Of a stretch of 64,000 bases of DNA, positions 1 through 7,683 are shown piece by piece (within the stretch, counting starts at the first letter, position 1; each line of letters begins with the position of its first letter). The DNA lies in NCBI GenBank assembly GCA_902773635.1, contig CACYFH010000002.1:1-64000 (forward strand), written 5' to 3'. Under the pieces are notes generated by a model, which did no database searches, had not been told where the DNA came from, and was given only the letters and a program-made list of their open reading frames with translations. Origin of the DNA: an uncultured Ruminococcus sp. (lineage in GTDB: Bacteria; Bacillota; Clostridia; Oscillospirales; Acutalibacteraceae). The position numbers and the translations under genes were made by a program.

Positions 1-1
1 G

Positions 2-64
2 TCCTCCTTGACAGGCGCCAGCCTGTCTGCGTCGTCCGCCTCGTTCTACGAAATTTTCCGTTAA
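2..64 (+). CDS. C-terminal 20 codons of an unknown protein (cut by the window edge)
   Basis: Frame 2 stays open from the window edge to a TAA at 62-64 (followed by a second TAA) and ends in the residues SASFYEIFR. Third codon positions are mostly G or C, as in the other genes here. A strong + strand terminator follows about 54 bases later and no other + strand gene explains it. Nothing can be said about function. The alternative, a minus-strand gene beginning just left of the window, is listed among the rejected readings. Confidence 0.4.
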   Translation, partial: SSLTGASLSASSASFYEIFR

Positions 65-117
65 TAAATTTGTTAAAGCGTTTAATGGAAACTTAGTATG
101 AAATAACGCAAAGAATT

Positions 118-147
118 GCGGGGGCAGAAAACTGCTCCCGCTTTTTT
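118..147 (+). terminator. Rho-independent terminator
   Basis: Ten-base arms at 118-127 and 132-141 with one G-T pair and an AAAA loop are followed by six T at 142-147. It suits the gene entering from the left edge. The opposite strand also forms the hairpin but with a poorer T run, so it may also stop the polymerase/YolD operon. Confidence 0.8.
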
Positions 148-161
148 GTTGAAAAGTAATG

Positions 162-215
162 CAGTCATTGCCACGGAGTACCGGGCATGCGTGCCCGTCC
201 TCCTCGAAATGACTG
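162..215. repeat. Palindromic intergenic repeat, CAGTCATTGC family
   Basis: Terminal inverted repeats CAGTCATT (162-169) and AATGACTG (208-215) enclose a GGGCATGCGTGCCC core (183-196). Related arms occur at 31086-31125, 32063-32100 and 54120-54230. Confidence 0.6.
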
Positions 216-229
216 TTATTATTTCTGTG

Positions 230-691
230 TCAATATTCTTTTATAGAAATTTGGATCACCCTGTCGATCGGGATATCCACGGTCGGAATGTGCTTGTTCT
301 CCGTGTCCTCCGAGCCGTAGAAGATCAGCTTCTTCTGCATGGCGTCGATGCGCTTGATACGACCCGTGAACAGCTCATAGCGCCCGCCCTGCTTGTATGC
401 GTCGGGGATGAAGCGGTCGACCGTCACGATCGGGTGTCCGCCGTTCTCGATGTTCGACTGTATCTCACCGAGGATGCCGTTGATGATCTCGATCTCGTTT
501 TCGGATAGCTCGATCGCGCTGTCCGTGAACCGCGCTTCCTCGCCCACCATATCCTCAAAGCCCGTCAGCGCCGCGAAGGGCGCGAACTGCGCCGCACGGT
601 CGTACAGCGACATATGCGCGCGTGTGGCGCTCTGATGGTGGGGGAGATGGATGATATCCGCGTAGATCTCTTTTGCGTCCTTTGTTCTCAT
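230..691 (-). CDS. YolD-like family protein
   Basis: A 153-residue protein that starts one base after the stop of the upstream Y-family polymerase gene (TGATATG), so translation is probably coupled; the site AAGGCGG lies inside the polymerase gene. The N-terminal SLYDRAAQFAPFAALTGFE stretch and the C-terminal part with a basic/aromatic GRIKRID segment resemble the YolD-like small proteins that in Firmicutes accompany UvrX/UmuC-type polymerases. The family is thought to be an accessory of the error-prone polymerase; its biochemistry is poorly known. Assignment rests on remembered family features plus the tight pairing. Transcription probably ends at the hairpin near 118-141. Confidence 0.75.
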   Translation of the reverse strand: MRTKDAKEIYADIIHLPHHQSATRAHMSLYDRAAQFAPFAALTGFEDMVGEEARFTDSAIELSENEIEIINGILGEIQSNIENGGHPIVTVDRFIPDAYKQGGRYELFTGRIKRIDAMQKKLIFYGSEDTENKHIPTVDIPIDRVIQISIKEY

Positions 692-692
692 A

Positions 693-2264
693 TCAATCCG
701 CCTTGTGACCTCCGATCTGTGCGTTGCGTTCGATGGTTGTCGCGCCTTCGGAGAGATTCATCCCCTTGATGACGGCGTTCTTGCCGTATCTGCTCTGCAG
801 CTTGAGCATCGTGGTCTGGATCTTCCTCTCTCTCTCGTCCGCCTTGTGCTCTCTTTCCGCCTTCTCATAGTCGGTGAACAGGCTGAGCTGTTCGACCTCG
901 CCTGTCGGAAGCTCCGACTCGGGCATCAGATAGCACGCCGCGATCGTGACCCTGCGGATCAGCAGATCGGGATCGACCGTGCGCGTGTAGACCTCCATCA
1001 CCGCATCCATGATCTTGCGCGTAGACGCCGTGTAGTGCTCCAGATTGCCTGTGCCGTGGGCGTGCTTCGGGACGACGCGACCGTAATAATCCGCCGTGAC
1101 CGTGCCGGTATACGGCTTTTTTGTTTTTCTGACAGCGTAGACGGTCTCCCGGCGCGATTTCCCGGGCGTCAGCACCATCAGGCTCTCGCGGTCGTAGCCG
1201 ATGGTCAGTACGATCTGGCGGGTGACCAGCCCCTTCTTCACGAGGTCGAGCGCGAGAAGCTCCGTCATTTCCCGCACGATCAGCCGCCCTTTATCGTAGT
1301 CGTAAGGCTCCTTCAAGACCTGTCCCGAGGACAGCGAGTTGGTCGTCGGGCGATAGCTCTTGATCTCCTTGATCGTCGTCGGCTCCCAGCCCCACGCGTG
1401 GTCGATCAGAAGCTCCGCGTTGACGCCGAAGGTCTTGTAAAGCAGATCCTCACAGACGGGCGAGAGGGAGAAGCGCGCGACGTCGCCCATCGTATGCAGT
1501 CCGAGTGAACTGAGCTTTGTGCTGATGCCGCGCCCGACGCGCCAGAAGTCCGTCAAAGGCTGATGGCACCACAGCAGCTCGCGGTACTTCATCTCGTCCA
1601 GCTCCGCCACGCGCACGCCGTCCTCGTCGGCAGGGACGTGCTTCGCGACGATATCCATCGCGACCTTGGCGAGATAGAGGTTCGTGCCGATCCCCGCGGT
1701 CGCGGTGATGCCCGTCTCATAGAGCACCTCGCGGATCATCGTCATCGCCAGCTCATGCGCCGTCATCTGATAGAGGTCGAGATAGTGGGTCGCGTCAATG
1801 AACACCTCGTCCACCGAGTAAACGTGGATATCCTCCGGCGCGATGAAGCGCATGTAGATGGAAAAGACCCGCGTGCTGTACTGTTCGTACAGGCGCATGC
1901 GCGGCGGCGCGACATAGTAGCCCAGCTCCAGCGAAGGGTCGCTCTCCAGCGTGGGCGCGATGAAGGAAACGGAGGTGAAGTGATACTCGCCGTTCTCGTC
2001 CTTGCGGATGTGACCGCTTCTGATACCGTCGCTCAGACGCTGTGCGTTGACCTCCTTGACGCGCTGTACGACCTCAAAGAGCCTTGCTCTGCCTGAGATA
2101 CCGTGCGCCTTCAAGGATGGCGAGACGGCAAGACAGATGGTCTTTTCCGTCCTCGTCGGGTCGGCGACGACAAGGTTGGTGGTGAGGGGGTCGAACCGCC
2201 GCTCCACACATTCTACGCTCGCGTAAAAGCTCTTGAGATCGATCGCGATATAGACGCGCTCCAT
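693..2264 (-). CDS. Y-family DNA polymerase (UmuC/UvrX/DinB-like)
   Basis: A 523-residue translesion polymerase. The N terminus YIAIDLKSFYASVE carries the first catalytic aspartate and the typical phenylalanine-tyrosine pair; YSVDEVFIDAT near residue 150 carries the second acidic pair. Helix-hairpin-helix and little-finger regions follow. Near residue 460 the sequence QLSLF matches the sliding-clamp binding motif. It is longer than DinB (about 350-400 residues) and resembles the UmuC/UvrX type. ATG is preceded by AAAGGAGGCGACGGC. The promoter (TTGACA, 17 bases, TACATT) overlaps a LexA-like box, so SOS induction is likely. A YolD-like gene follows one base downstream, as is usual for this type. 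Confidence 0.92.
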   Translation of the reverse strand: MERVYIAIDLKSFYASVECVERRFDPLTTNLVVADPTRTEKTICLAVSPSLKAHGISGRARLFEVVQRVKEVNAQRLSDGIRSGHIRKDENGEYHFTSVSFIAPTLESDPSLELGYYVAPPRMRLYEQYSTRVFSIYMRFIAPEDIHVYSVDEVFIDATHYLDLYQMTAHELAMTMIREVLYETGITATAGIGTNLYLAKVAMDIVAKHVPADEDGVRVAELDEMKYRELLWCHQPLTDFWRVGRGISTKLSSLGLHTMGDVARFSLSPVCEDLLYKTFGVNAELLIDHAWGWEPTTIKEIKSYRPTTNSLSSGQVLKEPYDYDKGRLIVREMTELLALDLVKKGLVTRQIVLTIGYDRESLMVLTPGKSRRETVYAVRKTKKPYTGTVTADYYGRVVPKHAHGTGNLEHYTASTRKIMDAVMEVYTRTVDPDLLIRRVTIAACYLMPESELPTGEVEQLSLFTDYEKAEREHKADERERKIQTTMLKLQSRYGKNAVIKGMNLSEGATTIERNAQIGGHKAD

Positions 2265-2293
2265 GCCGTCGCCTCCTTTCCAAATATCTTATA

Positions 2294-2307
2294 CGAACAA
2301 ATGTACT
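2294..2307. promoter_or_regulatory. LexA-like operator (SOS box)
   Basis: CGAACAAATGTACT matches eight of the ten fixed positions of the Firmicutes SOS box CGAACNNNNGTTCG. It overlaps the -10 element of the polymerase promoter, where a repressor would block transcription. No lexA gene is in the window. Confidence 0.55.
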
Positions 2308-2328
2308 ACAAATTGGCTGATTTGTCAA
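2300..2328 (-). promoter_or_regulatory. Sigma-A type promoter for the polymerase/YolD operon
   Basis: On the minus strand TTGACA (2323-2328), a 17-base spacer and TACATT (2300-2305) lie about 35 bases upstream of the ATG at 2264. Confidence 0.7.
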
Positions 2329-2336
2329 GTGCCGCA

Positions 2337-2375
2337 AGAAACAGAAATCCCTGTATTCAGCATGAACACAGGGAT
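2337..2375 (-). terminator. Terminator of the rlmA-like gene
   Basis: Arms ATCCCTGT (2347-2354) and ACAGGGAT (2368-2375); on the minus strand the hairpin is followed by TTCTGTTTCTT. It separates the methyltransferase gene from the downstream polymerase promoter. Confidence 0.7.
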
Positions 2376-2381
2376 GATGTT

Positions 2382-3191
2382 TTATTCAGCGGTTCTTTTG
2401 CAGACGATGATGACGAACTCGATCGGCGTCGATAGACTGTCACATTCCGCAAGGCGGTTCATGCCGTCCGTCGGCGTGTGGTAATAATAGGGCGTCATCC
2501 GGAAGAGCGCGTCGATATCGCCGTGATCGGTGAGCGTGATCTCGTCCTGCACGCGGATGCGCTCGATCACCTCCAAGCCCTCTAAGGCGGGCTCCTTCTC
2601 GTCGTTGAGATACGGCTTGTCGTAGAGGATCTCCTTCAGCCCCAAAAGGTGATTCTTCCCCGGAATGGCGGTGAGGATCACGCCGTCGTCGGCAAGGATC
2701 CTGCGAAATTCCGCCGCGTGGAAGGGCGCGAATAGGTGGAACGCCGCCTTGACCGCCTTGTCGCGGATCGGGATGGACGCGATATTGGCGACGAAGAACT
2801 CCGCGCCGCATCTGCGCTTTGCCGCGAGGCGCACCATGCTCTTGCTCAGGTCGAAGCCGTAGAATCGCCTGTCGAGCCGCTCGGCGGCGTAGGCGGTGTA
2901 GTATCCCTCTCCGCAGCAGATATCGAGCACGCTGTCGCCATCCGCGGAGTATTCATACAGACAGTCCGTGACCGCCTGCGCGAGAGGGGCGTACCAGCCC
3001 TTGTTGAGGAAGTCGCGCCGCGAGCGCGCCATCTCCTTGTTGTCTCCGATGGCGTCGCCGCTGCGATGGGCGGAGAGAAGGTTGACGTAGCCCTCCTTTG
3101 CCATATCGTAGCTATGGCGGTTCTCACAGCGCCATACCCTTTGTTCAAGATGAAGCTCCTGTCCGCAGACAGGACATTTCAGAATTCCCAT
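2382..3191 (-). CDS. rlmA: Putative 23S rRNA (guanine-N1)-methyltransferase, RlmA type
   Basis: About 269 residues. The N terminus has a CPVCG...C...H zinc ribbon of the kind that recognises rRNA, followed by SYDMAKEGYVNLL, typical of RlmA proteins. A class I methyltransferase fold comes next, with VLDICCGEGYYT as the SAM-binding loop and a later AIPGKNHLLGLKE motif. In the family this enzyme methylates G745 or G748 of 23S rRNA in the peptide exit tunnel, affecting sensitivity to macrolide-type drugs in some species. The ATG at 3191 is preferred; an in-frame GTG lies at 3197 and neither has a strong ribosome site. It is transcribed alone and closed by its own terminator. Confidence 0.8.
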   Translation of the reverse strand: MGILKCPVCGQELHLEQRVWRCENRHSYDMAKEGYVNLLSAHRSGDAIGDNKEMARSRRDFLNKGWYAPLAQAVTDCLYEYSADGDSVLDICCGEGYYTAYAAERLDRRFYGFDLSKSMVRLAAKRRCGAEFFVANIASIPIRDKAVKAAFHLFAPFHAAEFRRILADDGVILTAIPGKNHLLGLKEILYDKPYLNDEKEPALEGLEVIERIRVQDEITLTDHGDIDALFRMTPYYYHTPTDGMNRLAECDSLSTPIEFVIIVCKRTAE

Positions 3192-3390
3192 AATCACACC
3201 GCTTTGCTGATATTACGGTCTTATACTATCATATTCCCGCTCTCTTTGCAACCTTGTTCTGTCATTCTGTACAAACGCAATCCGCCGTATGTGTGCAAAA
3301 GGACGAATCTTTCTGCATGCTGCAATTTCCTGTTCAATCCTCTGCGGAATATGGTAAAATGAAGTATCGAAAGCTATTCGGGAGGTCAAT

Positions 3391-4194
3391 ATGAAGCACG
3401 CGATCCCTTTGAAGAGCATACAGAACGCCCGTGAGCTGGGCGGGTACAAAACCGCCGACGGCAGAGAGGTCAGGAGCGGTCTCCTGCTTCGCACGGCAGG
3501 TCTGCACGGTATCTCCGACGAGGATATCCGCACCCTGACACAGACCTACCGCCTGCAGGACGTGATGGATTTCCGCATGGATATGGAGCTTGTCGGCATG
3601 GCTGATCCCGCCATCCCGGACGCTGTGTATCATCATCTGGACGTGATCGACCTCGAGATGTACGGCGACGCTGTCTCAGCGGATATTGATTTCACCAAAA
3701 TGAGCATCGAGCAGATGGTGGAAGTCTCCGTGCAGATGGGCATGATCGACGAAGATCTGTATATCGGCTTCCTCGACAGAGAGAAGGGGAAGAAGGCGTT
3801 CGCGGACTTCTTCCGCATCCTGATCGCGGCGGATCCCGACCGCGCCGTTCTGTGGCATTGCACCAGCGGCAAGGACAGGACGGGACTGGCGGCGATGCTC
3901 CTGCTGACAGCGCTCGGCGTTGAGGAGGAGGTCATCCTTGAGGATTACCTGCTCACCAATGCGTTCAACGCGCGGAGGATGGAGGGGACGCGGCAGTTCC
4001 TCAAGGCAAAGGGCATGGATGATGCGTTCATCGACAAGGCAATCCTGGTCTTTGACGGCGTTGACCGGCGCTTCATGGAGAACGCCCTCGCCTATCTCAA
4101 AGAGACCTACGGCTCCGTGATGGGCTATATCCGCGACGCGCTCCGTGTGTCGCAGGAGAGTGTTGATTCTTTAAAAGAAAAATACCTGATCTGA
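3391..4194 (+). CDS. Tyrosine/serine protein phosphatase (Y_phosphatase3 type)
   Basis: A 267-residue cytoplasmic protein without signal peptide or membrane segment. Residues 156-163 read HCTSGKDR, the cysteine phosphatase P-loop (catalytic Cys157, Arg162), followed by TGLAAMLLL as in the Firmicutes tyrosine/serine phosphatase family. The N terminus SIQNARELGGYKTADGR is the other family hallmark (N-x-R-D/E-L-G-G). Such enzymes act on phosphotyrosine, and some on phosphoinositides; the substrate here is unknown. ATG follows GGGAGGTCAAT. It is monocistronic and ends at a hairpin shared with the convergent response-regulator gene. Confidence 0.88.
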   Translation: MKHAIPLKSIQNARELGGYKTADGREVRSGLLLRTAGLHGISDEDIRTLTQTYRLQDVMDFRMDMELVGMADPAIPDAVYHHLDVIDLEMYGDAVSADIDFTKMSIEQMVEVSVQMGMIDEDLYIGFLDREKGKKAFADFFRILIAADPDRAVLWHCTSGKDRTGLAAMLLLTALGVEEEVILEDYLLTNAFNARRMEGTRQFLKAKGMDDAFIDKAILVFDGVDRRFMENALAYLKETYGSVMGYIRDALRVSQESVDSLKEKYLI

Positions 4195-4212
4195 ATGACC
4201 ATATAAAACAAC

Positions 4213-4247
4213 AGCGGCAGCCCGTCATGAGGCTGCCGCTTTTCTGT
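4213..4247. terminator. Bidirectional terminator
   Basis: Perfect ten-base arms AGCGGCAGCC (4213-4222) and GGCTGCCGCT (4231-4240), followed by TTTCTGTT on the + strand and GTTGTTTTATA on the minus strand. It sits between two convergent genes. Confidence 0.85.
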
Positions 4248-5029
4248 TAGAAGTCGTTGAACATGAAGTCCGCCCAGTAGTACTGGCTCATGTACTCATT
4301 CGCGTAGGCATTGACCGCGCCGGCGTCCAGCTCGGCGAAGCGGTAGTAGTCGCAGTCGAGCACCGCGGGATTCACGGACAGGGCGTTGTAGCTCTTGTTG
4401 ACCGCCTTTTCCGCGCCGACCTTTTTCAGTCTTTTCATCATGCCTGAGATCAGCGTCTGCATATAGCTCTGCTGCTTCTGGTCATAGGGCTCGTCCTCAA
4501 AGAGCGCCGCCGCGATCTCTCTGGTACTGCACGAGCTGCCGTGGCGGTGCACCAGATAGGCGAAGATCTCCTTGGACTTACTGCGCTCAAAGTGCACGGG
4601 CGTGCCGTTTGGCTCGAATACGTCGAAATTGCCGAAGCACTGCACCTTTAACAGCGCGTTGCTCTTGGGGATGATCGGGAATCGGAGATCCTCCAGCTCG
4701 CGGGCGACCTCCTCCTTGGTGACGGGCTTCATGATGTAGCCGCTCGCGCGCATGTCCATCGCGTCCGCCTTGTACTCCGAGAAGCCGGTGACGAAGATGA
4801 TGTTCATTTTCGGGTTGCTCTGTTTGAGCCTTTTGGCGACCTCCACGCCGGTCATCCCGCGCATATGGATGTCGAGGAACGCGACGTCACAGCCGTTCTT
4901 CTCCGCTTCCTCGAGCAGATCATCCTGATCGTCGAACGCGAGAACCTCCGCGTCGGGCTTGACCTTTTTGACGCACATTTCGAGCATACGCAGAGCGAGC
5001 TCTTCATCATCAAGACACAGTATCTTCAT
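4247..5029 (-). CDS. Response regulator with BTAD/SARP-like output domain
   Basis: 260 residues. Residues 1-115 form a receiver domain: acidic pair Asp7/Asp8, phosphoacceptor Asp53 in FLDIHMRG, Thr81 in FVTG and Lys101 in MKPVTKEE. The C-terminal half (LKVQCFGNFDVF, then FERSKSKEIFAYLVHR, then TREIAAALF) matches the winged-helix start of BTAD/SARP-type activators (bacterial transcriptional activator domain), not the LytTR domain usually paired with LytS kinases. The ATG follows AAGGAGGGTCAAAGGA. The gene overlaps the upstream kinase by 20 bases, so the two are co-translated. It probably responds to the signal read by that kinase; the target is unknown, with the nearby cstA-family gene a candidate. 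Confidence 0.88.
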   Translation of the reverse strand: MKILCLDDEELALRMLEMCVKKVKPDAEVLAFDDQDDLLEEAEKNGCDVAFLDIHMRGMTGVEVAKRLKQSNPKMNIIFVTGFSEYKADAMDMRASGYIMKPVTKEEVARELEDLRFPIIPKSNALLKVQCFGNFDVFEPNGTPVHFERSKSKEIFAYLVHRHGSSCSTREIAAALFEDEPYDQKQQSYMQTLISGMMKRLKKVGAEKAVNKSYNALSVNPAVLDCDYYRFAELDAGAVNAYANEYMSQYYWADFMFNDF

Positions 5030-6941
5030 TCCTTTGACCCTCCTTCGGGAGAACGACCGTCGCGACGGTGCCTTCTCCGACTGTACTTTCTATTCTTACT
5101 TCACCGCCGCACATATCCTTCAACCGCCGTTTGGTATTCTCCATGCCGACGTGCGAGCGGCCGTCGTCCTTTTTCTCGGCGTTCGGATCGAAGCCGACGC
5201 CGTCGTCCGAGATGATCACCTCATAGGCGTCGTCCGTCTCACGCGTGGCGATCGTGACCGTACCGCCCTGTTTTTTCATGCCGACGCCGTGCTTGACGGC
5301 ATTTTCCACCAGCGGCTGGATGCTCAGCTGCGGGAGCACAAAATCCGTCGTCTGAATGTCGTATTCGAGGTTCAGCTTCTTGCCGAAGCGGAGCTTCTCG
5401 ATATACAGGTATTTCTTCAAATGCTCCAGCTCCTGCTCAAAGGGGATGGGCTTGGTCTGCTTGAGCGAATCCATGTTGCCGCGCAGGTATTTTGCGAAGG
5501 TGATCGTCGCCTCCTGCGCCGTGTCGGGGTCGATACTGCACATCATCGCGATGGACGTCAGCGCGTTATACATGAAGTGCGGCTGTATCTGGGAGACCAT
5601 CACGCTGACCTTCGCTTCATACAGCTCCTTTTGCATCTGCTGGTAGCGGATGGATTCGAGATACTGCTTTCTCAGGTCGAACACCAGCCGCACCATCTGG
5701 TAGAGCATGGTGATCGCGAGGCCGAAGTGGTAGAAGTGGATGCTCGTGAAATGCAGGTAGTGATTGACCGCGTCGAGCAGGATCGAGAGGGTCAGCGGCG
5801 TCCATGAGATCAGGATGACGACCGCCTGGGTGTTGTGCTTGATCTCTGTGAACAGCAGGATCGTGATGACCAGCGTGCCGATTGCCGTGCAGAAATAGAG
5901 GTTCGGCGAGGTGGCGTTCAGATCCATCACGCCGGTGAACTGCAGGATGATCGCCGCGATCACCGCGAGGATGTACGCCGTAGCGGTCACGTTGGCGACC
6001 GCGCGCGTGACGGAGCCTGTAAGGTTCGATTTGAGGTAGAACATGATCGACGTGATCAGACAGTAGTTGAGCAGAATGATGATCGTCATGCACACGCCCG
6101 GGTCAAGGATCCAGAGGTTGAGGTAATTGCTGCTGCGCTGACCGATCATGAATATGCCCCAGAAGAAGCAGAGCACGCCGAAGGCGAGGTACTTGTAGTT
6201 GACCTTACCGAGGATGAAGCCCGCGATGGGGAAGAGGAACAGCCCGAAGAAGCATACCAGCACGAACGCGAGGATCGGCGGCATGACGTCAAAGAAGAAT
6301 TTCTGGTAGGAGCCGTTCGCTTCACTGTAAAGCACCTGAAAGCTCTCGGAGAACGTCTGCTGGTCAAAGGAATAGGGGTTCGTGACCTCAAAGATGTATT
6401 CTTCGTGATCCATCTGACCGTTATAATTCAGTGTTTTCGTGTAGATCGTGTCCGAACGGTAGCCCGGGGTGTTTTTGAGGACAAGACCATCTGTGAACGC
6501 CATGGTATAATCTCTTTCAAAATCTTCCTTTGAAGGCGGCGGAGCGTCGGGATTGTTGTACGATTCGAGGAACAGCTCATACAGCGTGTCGACGTTCTGA
6601 TAGGTCAGCTCGAATACGGGGTCGCCCTCGGCTGTTCTCAGCGTGAACCAAACGTTACGGCTGGAGATCGTCACGGTCTCATAATAGTCCGTGAGGAATT
6701 CCGAGAGCTTTCCTTTGAAAACAATCCGGTGAAACCGGTCGTTGATCGGCTTGTCGTTGTCGATGGGCTTCCACTCGCCGCCGTCGACGGAGTACTCTCC
6801 CTCGATAAAGGTCGTCCGGCTGTACGTCAAATCCATTTTGATGAAGTACTGCGCGCCGAACACGACCAGCCCGATGAACAGCAGGATCACGATGCTGATG
6901 CCGCCGATCGTCCATTTCTTGCTGCCGAGCAGCTTTTTCAT
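5010..6941 (-). CDS. Sensor histidine kinase, LytS/His_kinase type with 7TM sensor region
   Basis: 643 residues from the ATG at 6941, chosen because GGGAGGCGAAAGT precedes it; an in-frame ATG 12 codons earlier lacks a site. Order: a membrane segment at about 10-32, an extracellular region of about 180 residues, then a run of roughly seven membrane helices (about 217-425), resembling 7TMR-DISM sensors. The cytoplasmic part has the LytS-type box SQIQPHFMYNAL with phospho-accepting His455, an N box around Asn547 (LVENAVKHG), and the ATP loops DDGVGFD and HVGMENTKRRL. Such kinases read an external signal and phosphorylate the partner regulator, here the overlapping downstream gene. The promoter is at 6984-7012. 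Confidence 0.9.
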   Translation of the reverse strand: MKKLLGSKKWTIGGISIVILLFIGLVVFGAQYFIKMDLTYSRTTFIEGEYSVDGGEWKPIDNDKPINDRFHRIVFKGKLSEFLTDYYETVTISSRNVWFTLRTAEGDPVFELTYQNVDTLYELFLESYNNPDAPPPSKEDFERDYTMAFTDGLVLKNTPGYRSDTIYTKTLNYNGQMDHEEYIFEVTNPYSFDQQTFSESFQVLYSEANGSYQKFFFDVMPPILAFVLVCFFGLFLFPIAGFILGKVNYKYLAFGVLCFFWGIFMIGQRSSNYLNLWILDPGVCMTIIILLNYCLITSIMFYLKSNLTGSVTRAVANVTATAYILAVIAAIILQFTGVMDLNATSPNLYFCTAIGTLVITILLFTEIKHNTQAVVILISWTPLTLSILLDAVNHYLHFTSIHFYHFGLAITMLYQMVRLVFDLRKQYLESIRYQQMQKELYEAKVSVMVSQIQPHFMYNALTSIAMMCSIDPDTAQEATITFAKYLRGNMDSLKQTKPIPFEQELEHLKKYLYIEKLRFGKKLNLEYDIQTTDFVLPQLSIQPLVENAVKHGVGMKKQGGTVTIATRETDDAYEVIISDDGVGFDPNAEKKDDGRSHVGMENTKRRLKDMCGGEVRIESTVGEGTVATVVLPKEGQRNEDTVS

Positions 6942-6983
6942 ACTTTCGCCTCCCGAGCCGACTGTAACAGGTATCATGAACCT

Positions 6984-7012
6984 ATTATAAAAAACTATCC
7001 TTCTAAAGTCAA
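6984..7012 (-). promoter_or_regulatory. Sigma-A type promoter of the two-component operon
   Basis: Minus strand TTGACT (7007-7012), 17 bases, TATAAT (6984-6989), about 43 bases upstream of the kinase ATG. Confidence 0.8.
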
Positions 7013-7028
7013 TAAGCTGTAAGCATAC

Positions 7029-7055
7029 AAAAAGCAGGGAGCGTGAACTCCCTGC
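7029..7055 (-). terminator. Terminator of the DUF5684-like gene
   Basis: Arms GCAGGGAG (7034-7041) and CTCCCTGC (7048-7055); TTTTTG follows on the minus strand. Confidence 0.85.
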
Positions 7056-7067
7056 CGGATGCTTGAT

Positions 7068-7505
7068 TCAATGCTCGGGCGGCGTGTAGACGGAGCTGCC
7101 GAAGGCGATGATGGGCATGAAGACCTCGGGGAGTATGAACATCCCGATTTTGAAGCCGATCCCCTTGCCGAAGCGGTCGCACAGGAGATTGAGGTGGATG
7201 ATCTCAGAGATCAGCGTGAAGATAGCGATGACGATACCGCAGATGATCTCTATCGGGTCGGGAACCGCGGGTACGAGCTCCAGGATCAGCTCCGTGAACC
7301 AGAAGATGACCTCGAGGATGAACCAGATATGCGGCATGCCGGCGATATGATGTGAGAGGAAAAGATTATAGAAGGGGATCAGCGACTTCCAGCCCTTCTC
7401 GCCCGCTTTCTCCAGGATCCTCCATTCCGAGATGACGAGGATCGTATAGATCGCCAGCAGAATCCCGATCTCCGCGAAAACAGAGTTGAACCAAACAGAA
7501 GACAC
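7068..7505 (-). CDS. Small multi-pass membrane protein, DUF5684-like
   Basis: About 145 residues from the GTG at 7505, which follows TGGAGGGTGTTTACG; an ATG seven codons earlier lies upstream of that site. Three or more hydrophobic stretches are present. The motif EKAGEKGWKSLIPFYNLFL and the later FGKGIGFKIGMFILPEVFMPIIAFG are characteristic of the DUF5684 family, integral membrane proteins of unknown role often found beside signal peptidases or transporters. Here it lies between the sensor kinase and the cstA-family gene, with its own terminator, so no operon partner suggests a task. Confidence 0.75.
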   Translation of the reverse strand: MSSVWFNSVFAEIGILLAIYTILVISEWRILEKAGEKGWKSLIPFYNLFLSHHIAGMPHIWFILEVIFWFTELILELVPAVPDPIEIICGIVIAIFTLISEIIHLNLLCDRFGKGIGFKIGMFILPEVFMPIIAFGSSVYTPPEH

Positions 7506-7629
7506 CGTAAACACCCTCCAAAACATTTCTTATACTATCATATATGAAATCGTGAAGTTTTTCAACTGTTTTCAACGTGATGACGAAACATAAATCATCA
7601 CGTTTGTTCCGAAATTACCTCTATAGTTA

Positions 7630-7658
7630 TTGTTTTTTTGAAATAACAGGCGTATAAT
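7630..7658 (+). promoter_or_regulatory. Sigma-A type promoter of the cstA-family gene
   Basis: TTGTTT (7630-7635), 17 bases, TATAAT (7653-7658), 25 bases upstream of the ATG. The short leader leaves little room for RNA control. Confidence 0.75.
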
Positions 7659-7683
7659 GGAATCATGAAAAGAGGTTAGTCAC

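Noticed and set aside
1..27. Minus-strand AAGGAGG preceded by a GACAGGC/GCCTGTC hairpin, suggesting a minus-strand gene starting left of the window
   Set aside because: The + strand frame with GC-rich third positions, a double stop and a strong + strand terminator downstream explains the region better.
2180..2200. GGGTCGAACC resembling a tRNA T-arm
   Set aside because: It lies inside the Y-family polymerase coding sequence and no acceptor, D or anticodon arms are present.
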